From contig JAFWOP010000127.1 in the NCBI GenBank assembly GCA_017545365.1, positions 1-44,254 of the forward strand: DNA of 44,254 nt. The letters are read 5' to 3'. Positions 1-8,334 of the stretch are shown here, one piece after another; the stretch's first letter is position 1; every line of letters starts with the position of its first letter. This DNA is from Bacteroidales bacterium (GTDB lineage: Bacteria; Bacteroidota; Bacteroidia; Bacteroidales; P3). A program made the position numbers and the translations under genes. Under the pieces are notes generated by a model. That model searched no databases, was not told the origin of the DNA, and saw only the letters and a list, made by a program, of their open reading frames with translations.

Positions 1-1
1 C

Positions 2-232
2 AACACCTTCCAAATCTTCACCGCCAACGAGCAGGAGAACTTCTCCATCTTCATCTACGACCGCGCCGGCCGGCAGGTGTTCTCCTCCAACGACCTCCAC
101 TTCAGGTGGGACGGCACCTCGCAGGACGGCATCAAGTGCCCACAGGGCACCTACGCCTACATCATCTCCTACCGCCGCCCGGGCACCGAGGACATCGTCA
201 CCCAGAAAGGCACCATCACCCTTCTGCGATAA
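2..232 (+). CDS. T9SS type B sorting domain protein (C-terminal part only)
   Basis: This is the 3' end of a gene that enters from the left edge; about 76 residues remain. The reading frame was set by the TAA at 230-232. The visible part looks like the gliding-motility-associated C-terminal domain (type B sorting signal of the type IX secretion system). It has the family pattern FSIFIYDRAGRQVF, then W-D-G-T, then C-P-Q-G-T-Y-A-Y, and ends in a short beta strand finishing TLLR. Such domains guide exported proteins through the outer membrane and are then removed. What the missing N-terminal part does cannot be told. The protein at 33531-34571 ends in a clearly related domain, with the same WDGT and CPQG-TY signatures, so the genome holds at least two type B cargo proteins. 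Confidence 0.85.
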   Translation, partial: NTFQIFTANEQENFSIFIYDRAGRQVFSSNDLHFRWDGTSQDGIKCPQGTYAYIISYRRPGTEDIVTQKGTITLLR

Positions 233-248
233 AGAAAAACACATATAG

Positions 249-290
249 CATAGTGGCGTGGCTCGTAACACGCCACTATGTTTTTTATAT
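249..290 (+). terminator. Rho-independent terminator after the T9SS cargo gene
   Basis: A perfect 12-bp stem (249-260 with 269-280) encloses an 8-nt loop and is followed directly by TTTTTTATAT. It lies 16 nt after the stop codon of the partial gene. It also overlaps the GTG at 258 that would otherwise be a possible recQ start, which argues for the later recQ start at 309. Confidence 0.85.
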
Positions 291-308
291 ACCGACACCC
301 CACCATCA

Positions 309-2228
309 ATGGAACCCGGCACCAAGAAAAAAGAGCTCTTAAAGAAATACTGGGGCTACGACACCTTCCGCCCCCTGCAAGAAGCAATCATCGATTCTGT
401 CCTACAGGGAAATGACACGTTGGCCCTCATGCCTACGGGCGGGGGCAAGTCGCTCTGCTACCAACTCCCCGCCCTGATGCTTGACGGCCTCTGCCTGGTG
501 GTATCCCCACTCATCGCACTGATGAAGGACCAGGTTCAACAGCTCAACAACCGAGGCATCAAAGCGGCTTGCATCGTCTCCAGTTGCAGCTCTTTCGAAC
601 AGTCGGTCATCCTCAACCACTGTCTGCATGGGAAAGTGAAGGTGCTGTATGTGTCGCCCGAACGTCTGAAACAGCGCGTATTCATTGAACATTTTCGGCA
701 GATGAACGTAGCCCTGCTGGCCGTGGACGAAGCCCACTGCATTTCACAATGGGGCTATGATTTCCGCCCCTCATATCTTGAAATTGCCAAGATACGTGCC
801 TATCATCCCGACATACCCATCATAGCCCTCACCGCCACGGCGACGCCCCTCGTGGTGGAAGACATCCAACGGCAGCTGATGTTCTCATCGCACAAACAGG
901 TGCTGCAGTCCAGTTTCAAGCGACAGAATCTGGCCTATATGGTCTTCCACGAAGAGGAAAAACTCGGCCGCCTATTCCGCATCGCCCGCAACACGGGCGG
1001 CAGCGGCATCGTGTACGTCCGCAACCGCCGTCGAACCCGTGAGATTGCATCGCAACTGCTGTCCAACGGCATCACCGCCACCTACTACCACGCCGGACTC
1101 GACGCCAAAGAGCGCGACACGGCACAGAAACGTTGGATGGAGAACGTGGTCAACGTCATCGTAGCCACCAACGCCTTTGGCATGGGCATCGACAAGCCCG
1201 ACGTCCGCTTTGTGGTACACATGGACATTCCCAACTCACTAGAAGCCTATTTCCAAGAAGCCGGACGGGCAGGCCGCGACGGCAAGAAATCCTACGCCGT
1301 GCTGCTGTACAACGACAACGACCTGGAGGTTCTGCAACACAACTTCGAAATGAGCTTCCCCTCCCGACAACTAATCTCCAACATCTATCGTGCCATCTGC
1401 AACTACTACCAACTGCCCATCGGGTCGGGCGAAGGATGCCAATTCGATTTTGACCAAGAGACGCTCTGCTCCACCTACAACTTCGACGTGCTGGAATTCT
1501 ACAGTGCCTGCCGCTTCCTTGAGAGGGAAGGGCTCATCGCACTCCCCGACCGGGAGGAGGCGGAGTCCAAAGTGTTTATCCCAATGAGCCGCGAAGAGGT
1601 GTACCGCTTTCAAGTGAACCAGCCCCGCTACAGCGACCTCATGGAAGTAATGATGCGGACCTATGGAGGACTGTTCACCGACTTTACCCCCATTTCCGAA
1701 CGCCTCCTGGGTCGACGGCTCTATTATGACGAGAAGCAGATTGCCAATATGCTGCGCCACATGGATGCCCTCAAGGCCATTGTGTACAAGTGCAAGAGCG
1801 ACAAACCCCAAATCACATTCACCGCACCCCGAATCGACTCCAAAGACCTCTACCTGAGCGACAGCAACTACAGCCAGCAGAAACAGTACGCCCTCGAAAA
1901 GATGGAGGCAATCAAGCAATATGTCCTCTCCAGTAATGGCTGCCGAAGCCAGATGCTGCTCGACTATTTTGGAGAGGACGACAGCGAGCCTTGCGGTATT
2001 TGTGACCTCTGCATACAACAGCGGAAACAAACACTCAAAAACAGTAGAAAGAGCCAACAAATTCGGGAACGCCTATTAGAGCTCATAGCCCGAACACCCC
2101 GAAGGGCTGACGAACTGGTTGAAGCCATGGGCGATATTAATGAAGAAGAGGTGGTGCGCCAGCTGCGCCTCATCGTCGAAGAACGGCTGGCTGGCATCAA
2201 TGAGAAACTGCAATTCTACATTCCGTAG
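309..2228 (+). CDS. recQ: ATP-dependent DNA helicase RecQ
   Basis: RecQ is a 3'-5' DNA helicase used in recombination and in repair of stalled forks. The 639-residue product shows the superfamily 2 order: the FRPLQ Q-motif near residue 20, Walker A with TGGGKS near residue 47, the DEAH box followed by CISQWGYDFRPSY near residue 140, and motif VI with QEAGRAGRDG in the second helicase lobe. A zinc-binding RQC segment follows, with CRSQMLLDYFGE and CGICDLC. The end is a winged-helix-like stretch; I see no clear HRDC domain. I chose the ATG at 309 rather than GTG at 258 because the earlier start lies inside the terminator stem and adds residues with no family match. The gene stands alone and converges on the lipoprotein gene that ends at 2248. 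Confidence 0.95.
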   Translation: MEPGTKKKELLKKYWGYDTFRPLQEAIIDSVLQGNDTLALMPTGGGKSLCYQLPALMLDGLCLVVSPLIALMKDQVQQLNNRGIKAACIVSSCSSFEQSVILNHCLHGKVKVLYVSPERLKQRVFIEHFRQMNVALLAVDEAHCISQWGYDFRPSYLEIAKIRAYHPDIPIIALTATATPLVVEDIQRQLMFSSHKQVLQSSFKRQNLAYMVFHEEEKLGRLFRIARNTGGSGIVYVRNRRRTREIASQLLSNGITATYYHAGLDAKERDTAQKRWMENVVNVIVATNAFGMGIDKPDVRFVVHMDIPNSLEAYFQEAGRAGRDGKKSYAVLLYNDNDLEVLQHNFEMSFPSRQLISNIYRAICNYYQLPIGSGEGCQFDFDQETLCSTYNFDVLEFYSACRFLEREGLIALPDREEAESKVFIPMSREEVYRFQVNQPRYSDLMEVMMRTYGGLFTDFTPISERLLGRRLYYDEKQIANMLRHMDALKAIVYKCKSDKPQITFTAPRIDSKDLYLSDSNYSQQKQYALEKMEAIKQYVLSSNGCRSQMLLDYFGEDDSEPCGICDLCIQQRKQTLKNSRKSQQIRERLLELIARTPRRADELVEAMGDINEEEVVRQLRLIVEERLAGINEKLQFYIP

Positions 2229-2247
2229 CAGCAGCTGCCAAAAAGAA

Positions 2248-2739
2248 CTAGAAAAGCGACATGCCGTAATAAGTCAACGCCATACGGCGCGTTTCGGGGT
2301 CTAGATTGTCGAGTCCTTCATCTATTGAGCTAATCGCCTCACCAAGGGAAGGGTCTATCGCCGTAACGACAGCGATGGCAGAGTCCACATCTGCTATGGC
2401 CTTCCGCAATTCCACTATCTCAGGGTCGGGATGCTCTGTCGGAGATTGAGAAATGGCATAGAGCGAGGCGAGAATCTCATACACATGGTATGCAGCCGGT
2501 GCATAATGGTACTTGTTAGCCATGACAATGGAATAGGCGAGACATCGGTCTGGCATCCCCACCTCAAGCCAGTGGGTATAAAGCTGATTATACGCCGCAG
2601 TATCACCATCATACAGTATCTTGGAAATCTGCTCCTTGTCATCTTTCACCAACTTGTCGGGCGAGGTGAAAAGAGGGCTGTCGCACGAGAGCAGCCACCA
2701 CGCCCCCAGGAGCAATGCTATCAGACTTGTAACCCGCAT
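2248..2739 (-). CDS. Small predicted lipoprotein of unknown function
   Basis: A 163-residue product begins with a short hydrophobic signal and a lipobox ending LLSC near residue 18, so it is probably lipid-anchored after export. The remainder is alpha-helical and polar, with tyrosine-rich helices (for example KYHYAPAAYHVYEI) that could pack as a small helical-repeat fold. I do not recognise the family. An in-frame ATG at 2775 would put 12 extra residues before the signal peptide, so the ATG at 2739 is preferred. That start lies inside the end of the maf gene (19-bp overlap), so the two are probably cotranscribed and translationally coupled. The gene is last in the run that starts at 6634. Confidence 0.7.
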   Translation of the reverse strand: MRVTSLIALLLGAWWLLSCDSPLFTSPDKLVKDDKEQISKILYDGDTAAYNQLYTHWLEVGMPDRCLAYSIVMANKYHYAPAAYHVYEILASLYAISQSPTEHPDPEIVELRKAIADVDSAIAVVTAIDPSLGEAISSIDEGLDNLDPETRRMALTYYGMSLF

Positions 2740-3311
2740 GGCAATTCCGATGTGAAAGAAGACAACTCGTGGCAAAGACGGGCCAGCGGAAGGCCCATCA
2801 CGTTATAGAAGCACCCCTCAATACGCTCTATTCCCACCATACCTATCCACTCCTGTATGCCATACGAACCCGCCTTGTCGTAAGGCTTGTAGTGGTCGAC
2901 ATAATATGTGATTTCGACATCCGTCAGCACACGGAAATGCACATCTGTGCATTCCGTGAAACGGGTGCTTGCAACAGGGCTTCGCAAGCACACACCGGTA
3001 TACACCTGATGCACCTTGCCCGAAAGACTGTGCAGCATCTCTTCGGCCTCCCCATGGCTGTGGGGTTTGCCCAACACCTTCTCGCCTAGCACCACCACCG
3101 TGTCGGCAGTCACAAGTACCTGATTTGCTCCCAGCACACTCTTATAACCTTCAGCCTTTCGGCATGCCAAATATTCTGCCACCTCAGCAGCCGCAACGGC
3201 ATGCCCCAACTGCTCCTCCACATCAATGTCTACAAAGGTGAGAGGAAAGCCCAACATCCCCAACAGCTCGCGCCGACGGGGCGATTTCGAAGCTAGAAGT
3301 AATTCTATCAA
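2721..3311 (-). CDS. maf: Maf-family nucleoside triphosphate pyrophosphatase
   Basis: Maf/YhdE proteins hydrolyse non-canonical or excess nucleoside triphosphates (typically dTTP, UTP or modified pyrimidines) to the monophosphate and pyrophosphate, acting as house-cleaning enzymes. The 196-residue length is normal. Family motifs are the N-terminal LLASKSPRRRELL phosphate-binding segment, VTADTVVVLGEKVLGKP in the middle, LSGKVHQVYTGVC, and the late KAGSYGIQ and GCFYNVMGLP segments. Substrate choice within the family cannot be settled by eye. The gene overlaps the MORN gene upstream by 4 bp and the lipoprotein gene downstream by 19 bp, indicating one transcript. Confidence 0.93.
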   Translation of the reverse strand: MIELLLASKSPRRRELLGMLGFPLTFVDIDVEEQLGHAVAAAEVAEYLACRKAEGYKSVLGANQVLVTADTVVVLGEKVLGKPHSHGEAEEMLHSLSGKVHQVYTGVCLRSPVASTRFTECTDVHFRVLTDVEITYYVDHYKPYDKAGSYGIQEWIGMVGIERIEGCFYNVMGLPLARLCHELSSFTSELPCGLQV

Positions 3312-4498
3312 CGTCGCTGGTCCTGCTTCTTGGTTGTATTGTCCTGCATGGAGGTCATCTTGCCGTCCTCGAACTGGGACACCACGCCCTCCTTGCCGTA
3401 CTTGTCATACCATATCCACTTGCCTACCTTCTTGCCGTTAGCGAAGTTGCCTACCTCTTCAGGTGTGCCCGCGGTGTTGTAACGTTCGTATTTGCCATGA
3501 CGCACTCCGTTGACATAGTTCTCCAACAGCTCTACCTTGCCATTGGGGTGATAGCGGACGGTCTTCCCATGTTGGAGGTCGTCGTGATAGTTCATCTCAT
3601 AGCGCACACTGCCGTCCTCATAAACGCCGCGCCAGAGACCCTCCTTCTTTCCGTTGTGGAAGCTGCCGGTATAATCGACCTTGCCGTCCTCGTACCATGC
3701 GGTCCAGGTGCCTTCCTCCTTGTCGTTCACATACTGGCCTTCGTGCAATTTCTGGCCGCTTTCGTACCAGGTGGTCCACAGACCCTGCTTGTAGCCGTTC
3801 TCGTACTTGCCCTGACGCCATTTCTCGCCAGTCTCATAATAATAAGTCCAGATGCCGGTCTCGTTGCCATTGGTATAGTTGCCACGGATGCCCAAATTGC
3901 CGTTGGTACGCCAATAGAAGAGCCATTCGCCCTCCTGCTCGCCTTGAGCCAGACGGCCTTCCTGGTCCTTCTTACCAGTAGGCGTATACCAAATGGCCTG
4001 GCCTTCCAGTTCGTCGTCCACATAAGTGCCTTCGAACTTCAGCTGGCCATTCTCGTGCCATTCGCGGGTCTTGCCTTCGCGTATGCCATTCACATAGGGC
4101 ACCTCGTCCTTCTTTTGTCCATTCTGATACCAAGAGAGGAACATGCCTTCCTTCTTCCCGTCCACCACGGTCACCTCGCTTTGTTTCGATCCGTCGGGAT
4201 ACCAGGTGCTGCTGGTGCCGCTGCCGCTCATCACCATCTCCTCATGCTTGGAACCGTCGTTGTAAAAGGTACGCCATACACCTACCTTGTGGCCCTGGTT
4301 GTCATATTTCCCTTTGCGGAACACCTTCCCATTGGGATGCCACCAAGTCCAGTTGCCGACATGGACACTGTCCTCGTTCAACGTACCCGACACATACATC
4401 TGATCGGGGTGGGTAACGTATGCTTCTTCATAATGAATCTGGGCTCCTGCGGTGAAAGCCAACAGGCAACCAACTGCTAAGATGAGGGATTTCTTCAT
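3308..4498 (-). CDS. Secreted MORN-repeat protein
   Basis: The 396-residue product has a signal peptide (MKKSLILAVG to TAGAQ, about 19 residues). It is then made almost entirely of MORN-like repeats of about 23 residues, each with the pattern G-x-Y-x-N-G-x-x-x-G-x-W-x-x-Y. About 13-14 units can be followed to near the C-terminus, which ends in a short basic tail. Such repeats form a beta-sheet ribbon. In bacteria they are often annotated as YwqK-like 'antitoxin', a label that does not give a function. The protein is probably periplasmic or on the cell surface. It sits between the DUF4270 gene (24-bp gap) and maf (4-bp overlap), within the same transcription unit. I cannot assign a role. Confidence 0.85.
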   Translation of the reverse strand: MKKSLILAVGCLLAFTAGAQIHYEEAYVTHPDQMYVSGTLNEDSVHVGNWTWWHPNGKVFRKGKYDNQGHKVGVWRTFYNDGSKHEEMVMSGSGTSSTWYPDGSKQSEVTVVDGKKEGMFLSWYQNGQKKDEVPYVNGIREGKTREWHENGQLKFEGTYVDDELEGQAIWYTPTGKKDQEGRLAQGEQEGEWLFYWRTNGNLGIRGNYTNGNETGIWTYYYETGEKWRQGKYENGYKQGLWTTWYESGQKLHEGQYVNDKEEGTWTAWYEDGKVDYTGSFHNGKKEGLWRGVYEDGSVRYEMNYHDDLQHGKTVRYHPNGKVELLENYVNGVRHGKYERYNTAGTPEEVGNFANGKKVGKWIWYDKYGKEGVVSQFEDGKMTSMQDNTTKKQDQRR

Positions 4499-4522
4499 AT
4501 TCTAGCGAGGTTTATGGATTGT

Positions 4523-5776
4523 TTATTCGGTGTATACAAAGTCTATCCTGACGGGGTTGGCGGTGGCTGTGCCGTTGAGGACGGTGCGGAAAGCCGACGA
4601 ACGGCGGCCGTCGATAATCAGCTCCGTGCCATTGTCGATGCCAGTGCGCAGCAACTCCTGCAGGTGGCGCGAGACGCGCAACCTGTAATGGTGCTTCTCG
4701 CGATTATAGTAGCCGTCAAAACCGGCATAGGTATATGGGTTGGACACCACGTTGGCATCGGTCACATACACCAAATTGCCGTCAGACCCTCTCTTCATGG
4801 CTATGATGCGCACAGGGGTCTGGGTGTCGGAAGTGTCAGTCACGGGCAGCAGCAACTCGGCATAATGGATGATGGCGTAAGGATGCTTCTTGCGGAAATT
4901 GTTGAGGAAAGGCTGTAGGTTGAGCCGCACACGGGTGCCGCCCAGAGGCTCAAGATAGAGCCGCTGGCTGCCCTCAAGGGTGTCCTTCTTATTGTAGCCG
5001 AACTGTGCTAGCGGGGTACCGCTGTAGTCATGGCTGTAGTACATACTGTGGCTTGTTTCGCCGTTGATGGTGAACTCAAACTGGCGCGCCACATCGTCGA
5101 TGGTGGGGTTATGATAATAAAGCGTCAGCCGTGTGTTGGTAGCCGAGAAACTGACCGACACCATCTTCTGGCTCGACGGAGCCAAACGGAGGCTGATGCC
5201 CTTGAACTTGCTCAGGAAGTCTGCCTGGCTGAGAGAGTCCCGCAGGGCAGCATAGATGGTGGGGCGCATGCGCAGACGGATGCTGTCGTGGGTAAAGCTG
5301 ACCACGCTGTCGAAGAAACATACATCGCTCTCCGTCAATTGATGGCTGGAGAGGTAGAGGCTGTCCGACCGCAGCTCCTCAGCCAACTGGTGGATGATGA
5401 TATGCAGCGGCACAGGAGCCGAGTCGGTACGGACGGGGAAAATGGTGTCGATGACCAATGTCAGCACCACCGAGTCAATCTGCACCGCATCGGTGATACG
5501 CACGCCGTCGCTAGGCGTAGAAACCTGGGAATAGAACACCGCCTCCACGCTGCCGAAGATGGCATCGCTATAATTGCCGAATATGCCCGTGGCAAGGCCC
5601 GCCGTAGCGAGCGAATCGTCATAGAGGGTACAGGCGGTGACATAGGCCGTGTCACGGACGCCGCTATAGAAAGTAAATGGGTCTTGAAGGCCGACACCGA
5701 GGTCCGACTCCTCTTCAGTACAGGCACAAGGAAGCAGCAACAATGCCACCAGTGCGAACCGAAACCATCTTTTCAT
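4523..5776 (-). CDS. DUF4270 family lipoprotein
   Basis: A 417-residue product with an N-terminal hydrophobic signal rich in Leu that ends PCAC, followed by TEEESDLGVGLQDP, the acidic start typical of DUF4270 proteins in Bacteroidota. The cysteine before TEEE is the likely lipidation site. The body is beta-rich, with repeated patterns of the type DSVVLTL and RLYLEPLGGTRVRLNL that are characteristic of the family; the family has no known enzymatic role. It follows the glycogen-synthase-like gene by 33 bp from the chosen start. In Bacteroidota these two families are commonly neighbours, so a shared role at the envelope or in glycan storage is an inference. An alternative ATG lies three codons upstream at 5785. 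Confidence 0.88.
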   Translation of the reverse strand: MKRWFRFALVALLLLPCACTEEESDLGVGLQDPFTFYSGVRDTAYVTACTLYDDSLATAGLATGIFGNYSDAIFGSVEAVFYSQVSTPSDGVRITDAVQIDSVVLTLVIDTIFPVRTDSAPVPLHIIIHQLAEELRSDSLYLSSHQLTESDVCFFDSVVSFTHDSIRLRMRPTIYAALRDSLSQADFLSKFKGISLRLAPSSQKMVSVSFSATNTRLTLYYHNPTIDDVARQFEFTINGETSHSMYYSHDYSGTPLAQFGYNKKDTLEGSQRLYLEPLGGTRVRLNLQPFLNNFRKKHPYAIIHYAELLLPVTDTSDTQTPVRIIAMKRGSDGNLVYVTDANVVSNPYTYAGFDGYYNREKHHYRLRVSRHLQELLRTGIDNGTELIIDGRRSSAFRTVLNGTATANPVRIDFVYTE

Positions 5777-5809
5777 GAAAGTCATGCTATAATAAGTTAA
5801 GTGATGATG

Positions 5810-6634
5810 CTAATTGTTGAGCGCACTGCCACACAGCGTCTCGTATAATTTGTTAATCTTCGTATAGAACTCCTTCTGGTCGGGGCAGTAGTCAAGCACG
5901 TGGCGTTTGTTCTCCTTGGCGAACTGCACCAGCTCGGGGTTGACATTGGGCGAGGAGATGACGATGCCGTTGGCGTAGGTAATCACGGCCTTCATCAGGG
6001 TGATATAGTCCAAGTCCTGATACAGCCTCAAATCCTTGGCCGTGGCGCCGTCGGCGCGCATCTTCTTCTCCATTTCTTCGGGCAGTTTCCCTTTGTACGA
6101 CTCTTCGGTCAGCGAAAGCACCGTGCGGGTGCCTGTGAAGAAAGCGTTCTCCTTGTTGATACGGCGCAGATAGAAAGGCACCATGCCGCTGAACCAGCCC
6201 GAAAAATGAATCAGATGGGGCTGCCAAGCCAACTTGCGCACCGCCTCCAACGTCCCACGTCCGAAGAAGAGGAGACGCTCGTCGCTGCCTGGCTGAAGCC
6301 TGCCAGCCTCGTCAAGGGCCGGGCCGCCCTTGGTAAAATATTCCTCGTTGTCAATAAAATACACCTGAAGGCGGGCCGAGGGCAACGAACCAACCTTGAT
6401 AATCAGCTGGTGGTCGCAATTGTTCACAATGAGGTTCATGCCTGAGAGGCGAATAACTTCATGAAGCTGGTGTTTGCGCTCGTTGATGTCGCAGAACCGG
6501 GGCATGAAGACGCGTATTTCCCTACCCAATTCCTGAGTAAACTGAGCGAGGTGACGATTCATCAATGTCGCTTCCGCCTCATCAGAAAAAGGCGCAACGC
6601 CTTGGTTTACATACAATATCCTACCTTTCGCCAT
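5810..6634 (-). CDS. Glycogen/starch synthase-like protein, single-domain form
   Basis: The 274-residue product resembles only the N-terminal half of GT5 glycogen synthases (RILYVNQGVAPFSDE at the start; HLIHFSGWFSGMVPFYLR, compare the 'HxHDW' region). Full-length enzymes of the family are around 470-550 residues with a second Rossmann lobe that carries most of the sugar-nucleotide site. The usual KxGGL substrate loop after APF is replaced by DEAEATLMNR, so ordinary glycogen synthase activity is doubtful. Short forms of this kind next to DUF4270 genes are common in Bacteroidales and are usually labelled glycogen/starch synthase. The gene is first in a five-gene minus-strand run, with a clear -7 box 28 nt upstream of its ATG. 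Confidence 0.8.
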   Translation of the reverse strand: MAKGRILYVNQGVAPFSDEAEATLMNRHLAQFTQELGREIRVFMPRFCDINERKHQLHEVIRLSGMNLIVNNCDHQLIIKVGSLPSARLQVYFIDNEEYFTKGGPALDEAGRLQPGSDERLLFFGRGTLEAVRKLAWQPHLIHFSGWFSGMVPFYLRRINKENAFFTGTRTVLSLTEESYKGKLPEEMEKKMRADGATAKDLRLYQDLDYITLMKAVITYANGIVISSPNVNPELVQFAKENKRHVLDYCPDQKEFYTKINKLYETLCGSALNN

Positions 6635-6661
6635 AATCTAAAGTATATAATATTAGAAATG

Positions 6662-6669
6662 CAAAGATA
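6662..6669 (-). promoter_or_regulatory. Bacteroidota -7 box for the glycogen-synthase-like operon
   Basis: Read on the minus strand this is TATCTTTG, an exact match to the TAnnTTTG element of Bacteroidota primary-sigma promoters, 28 nt upstream of the ATG at 6634. No clear TTTG box is seen at the expected distance upstream. Confidence 0.65.
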
Positions 6670-6855
6670 CGATTTTTTTTTTGAATAATGCACTTTCCGC
6701 CCCATTTTTTCCTGCAAGCAGTGTTCCTGCTGCTGCCAGATGCCGACGGCTGCACCACTGGTGGCAGAAGGCACCCGAAGACCCTCCCCGCTCTGGGGCT
6801 GGAGGCAGAGCACGTCGTAATCCACCAATTGTTGATAAAATAAAATGTTAAATAA

Positions 6856-6886
6856 TTTGGTGGCATTCTTTTTTTTTGTATTTTTG
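6856..6886 (+). promoter_or_regulatory. Bacteroidota promoter for recX
   Basis: TTTG at 6856-6859 and TATTTTTG at 6879-6886 are separated by 19 nt, matching both consensus elements. Transcription should start only a few bases downstream, near 6892. This makes the TTG (6876) and ATG (6891) starts unlikely and leaves a very short leader before the ATG at 6903. Confidence 0.7.
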
Positions 6887-6902
6887 CAATATGGTTCAGA
6901 AT

Positions 6903-7370
6903 ATGTCAGAAGAAGAAATGTCTCTGTTAGCCAGGGCAGAACGCTACTGCGCCAACGAAGAACAATGCCGTACTTCGGTAAGAAAAAAGCTTTGCGACTG
7001 GGGCGCGTCCCTCGAAGTCTCCGGTAAAATCGTCTCCCGCCTCATCGACCAGGGCTTTATCGACGAACGCCGCTATGCACGCGCCTACGTCTCCTCCAAA
7101 CTCCGCACTCAGAAATGGGGGCGGCTAAAAGTCATTTACCAGCTCCGTTCCAAACAGGTGCCTCCCAAGTTCATCACCGAGGCTTTGGCCGACGTGCCCG
7201 ACGAGGAGTACCGCAACATCATGCTGGACGTGGCTCAAACCAAATGGGACACCTACTCCCCCTCCGACCCCGCGGCCAAACGCCGCTCCAAGCTGGTCAC
7301 CTTCCTGGCCTCCCGAGGATTCGAGTCACCCGAAATCCAGTCCATGCTTGCGGAGCATTTCACCGAATAA
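6903..7370 (+). CDS. recX: Regulatory protein RecX
   Basis: RecX proteins bind and modulate RecA filaments in recombination and the SOS response. The 155-residue product is nearly all alpha-helical and keeps the three-repeat RecX pattern: AERYCANEEQCRTSVRKKL in the first, LIDQGFIDERRYARAYV in the second (the family hallmark), and KLVTFLASRGFES near the end. Length is normal. Several in-frame starts exist (TTG 6876, ATG 6891, ATG 6903, ATG 6918). I favour 6903 because the -7 box ends at 6886, but 6918, preceded by purine-rich GAAGAAGAA, is also possible. It is a single-gene unit closed by the hairpin at 7437. Confidence 0.88.
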   Translation: MSEEEMSLLARAERYCANEEQCRTSVRKKLCDWGASLEVSGKIVSRLIDQGFIDERRYARAYVSSKLRTQKWGRLKVIYQLRSKQVPPKFITEALADVPDEEYRNIMLDVAQTKWDTYSPSDPAAKRRSKLVTFLASRGFESPEIQSMLAEHFTE

Positions 7371-7436
7371 CCCGGCTCCTTATTCTGACACGCCCTCTCT
7401 TCTCTGCAAAGAGTTATTTACCATCATCCCAATACC

Positions 7437-7466
7437 GACACCCCTTTCCGAGGGGTGTCCTTTTTT
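7437..7466 (+). terminator. Rho-independent terminator after recX
   Basis: A 9-bp perfect stem (7437-7445 with 7451-7459) with a 5-nt loop is followed by C and six T residues. It lies 66 nt after the recX stop and before the end of the convergent SAM hydrolase gene. Confidence 0.85.
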
Positions 7467-7477
7467 CTTCTGCGGCC

Positions 7478-8278
7478 CTATTTGTCGTAGAACCTGACGA
7501 TAATCGACTCGGCTGGCTGCAGCCCAAGGAACTGTTCGGCCGACGATTCGCGCATCGCCACCTGCAGACAGCCCGTAGCCGACACCGTCAGCAATATCAG
7601 TTCCCTGCCCCGGCCACCGGCGGGCACATCCAGATAGCTATACGAAATCTTCTTCAGCACCGCCTCCCGCACAAACATCTCGAACCGTCGCCCCTGCCTC
7701 AGCTCTTCGAAACGCTCGTAAGTGATATTCAAATCAGCATTGCCGTAGGTGTCCACATACGTCACATAAAGCCTCAACGATGTCTTATCGTAAGTGGGGA
7801 TGGTTGGTGTGTAGGGGGTGAAATGCTCCACCACAGGCCCTATCTCTGCCAGCGCGGTACCCTGGGCCAGCAGCGCCGCCACCTTGCAGAAGAGGTTGCT
7901 GGCTGCAAAGGTGTGGAAACTCGACTCCTGATACAAGTCTATCAGCACCGCCCGCCCGTTGGCATCACCAAAAACAGCCTGCGGAAGCCCGTTGTCGGTG
8001 CAGATATAGTACTGCTCCTGATACTCCACCACCACAAAGGGATGCTCCATCGTCTGCGAGGCATCGATGTCGATGATATGAATCGTCCCTTTGGGGAAGC
8101 CCATACAAGCGTTCTTCACCACAAAAATGGCCTTGCCCCGCTGGAAAGGCTCGATGCCATGAGTAATGTCCACCACCCTCACATTAGGTATATACGAATA
8201 CAACTTCCCCTTCACTACCCCGGCAAAAAAGTCGTGATAGCCCCAATCTGTGGTCAATGTGACAATAGGTGATTCCAT
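7478..8278 (-). CDS. S-adenosyl-L-methionine hydrolase (adenosine-forming), DUF62 family
   Basis: The family splits SAM to adenosine and methionine, using an activated water; related enzymes are SAM-dependent fluorinases and chlorinases. The 266-residue product starts PIVTLTTDWGYHDFFAGVVKG, with the conserved Asp of the N-terminal domain, continues VRVVDITHGIEPF, IHIIDIDAS and YYICTDNGL, and has the smaller C-terminal beta domain with YVDTYGNADLNI. Nothing seen suggests a halogenase, but the discriminating residues cannot be fully judged here. The open frame extends to 8434, but the -7 box at 8335-8342 and the family alignment place the start at the ATG at 8278. It is divergent from sufC. Confidence 0.88.
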   Translation of the reverse strand: MESPIVTLTTDWGYHDFFAGVVKGKLYSYIPNVRVVDITHGIEPFQRGKAIFVVKNACMGFPKGTIHIIDIDASQTMEHPFVVVEYQEQYYICTDNGLPQAVFGDANGRAVLIDLYQESSFHTFAASNLFCKVAALLAQGTALAEIGPVVEHFTPYTPTIPTYDKTSLRLYVTYVDTYGNADLNITYERFEELRQGRRFEMFVREAVLKKISYSYLDVPAGGRGRELILLTVSATGCLQVAMRESSAEQFLGLQPAESIIVRFYDK

Positions 8279-8334
8279 GGAATTGCGTGCTTTATACCAA
8301 CTTGAATAGATGTAGATGGGAATAAACGTATCTG

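Noticed and set aside
258..308. GTG start giving recQ 17 more N-terminal residues
   Set aside because: The GTG is inside the stem of the terminator at 249-290, and the extra residues do not resemble RecQ; the ATG at 309 begins the family-like sequence.
6607..6828. Possible small minus-strand gene upstream of the glycogen-synthase-like gene
   Set aside because: It would read through the -7 box and leader of the downstream gene and has no family-like sequence; part of it could be a gene remnant, but nothing supports that.
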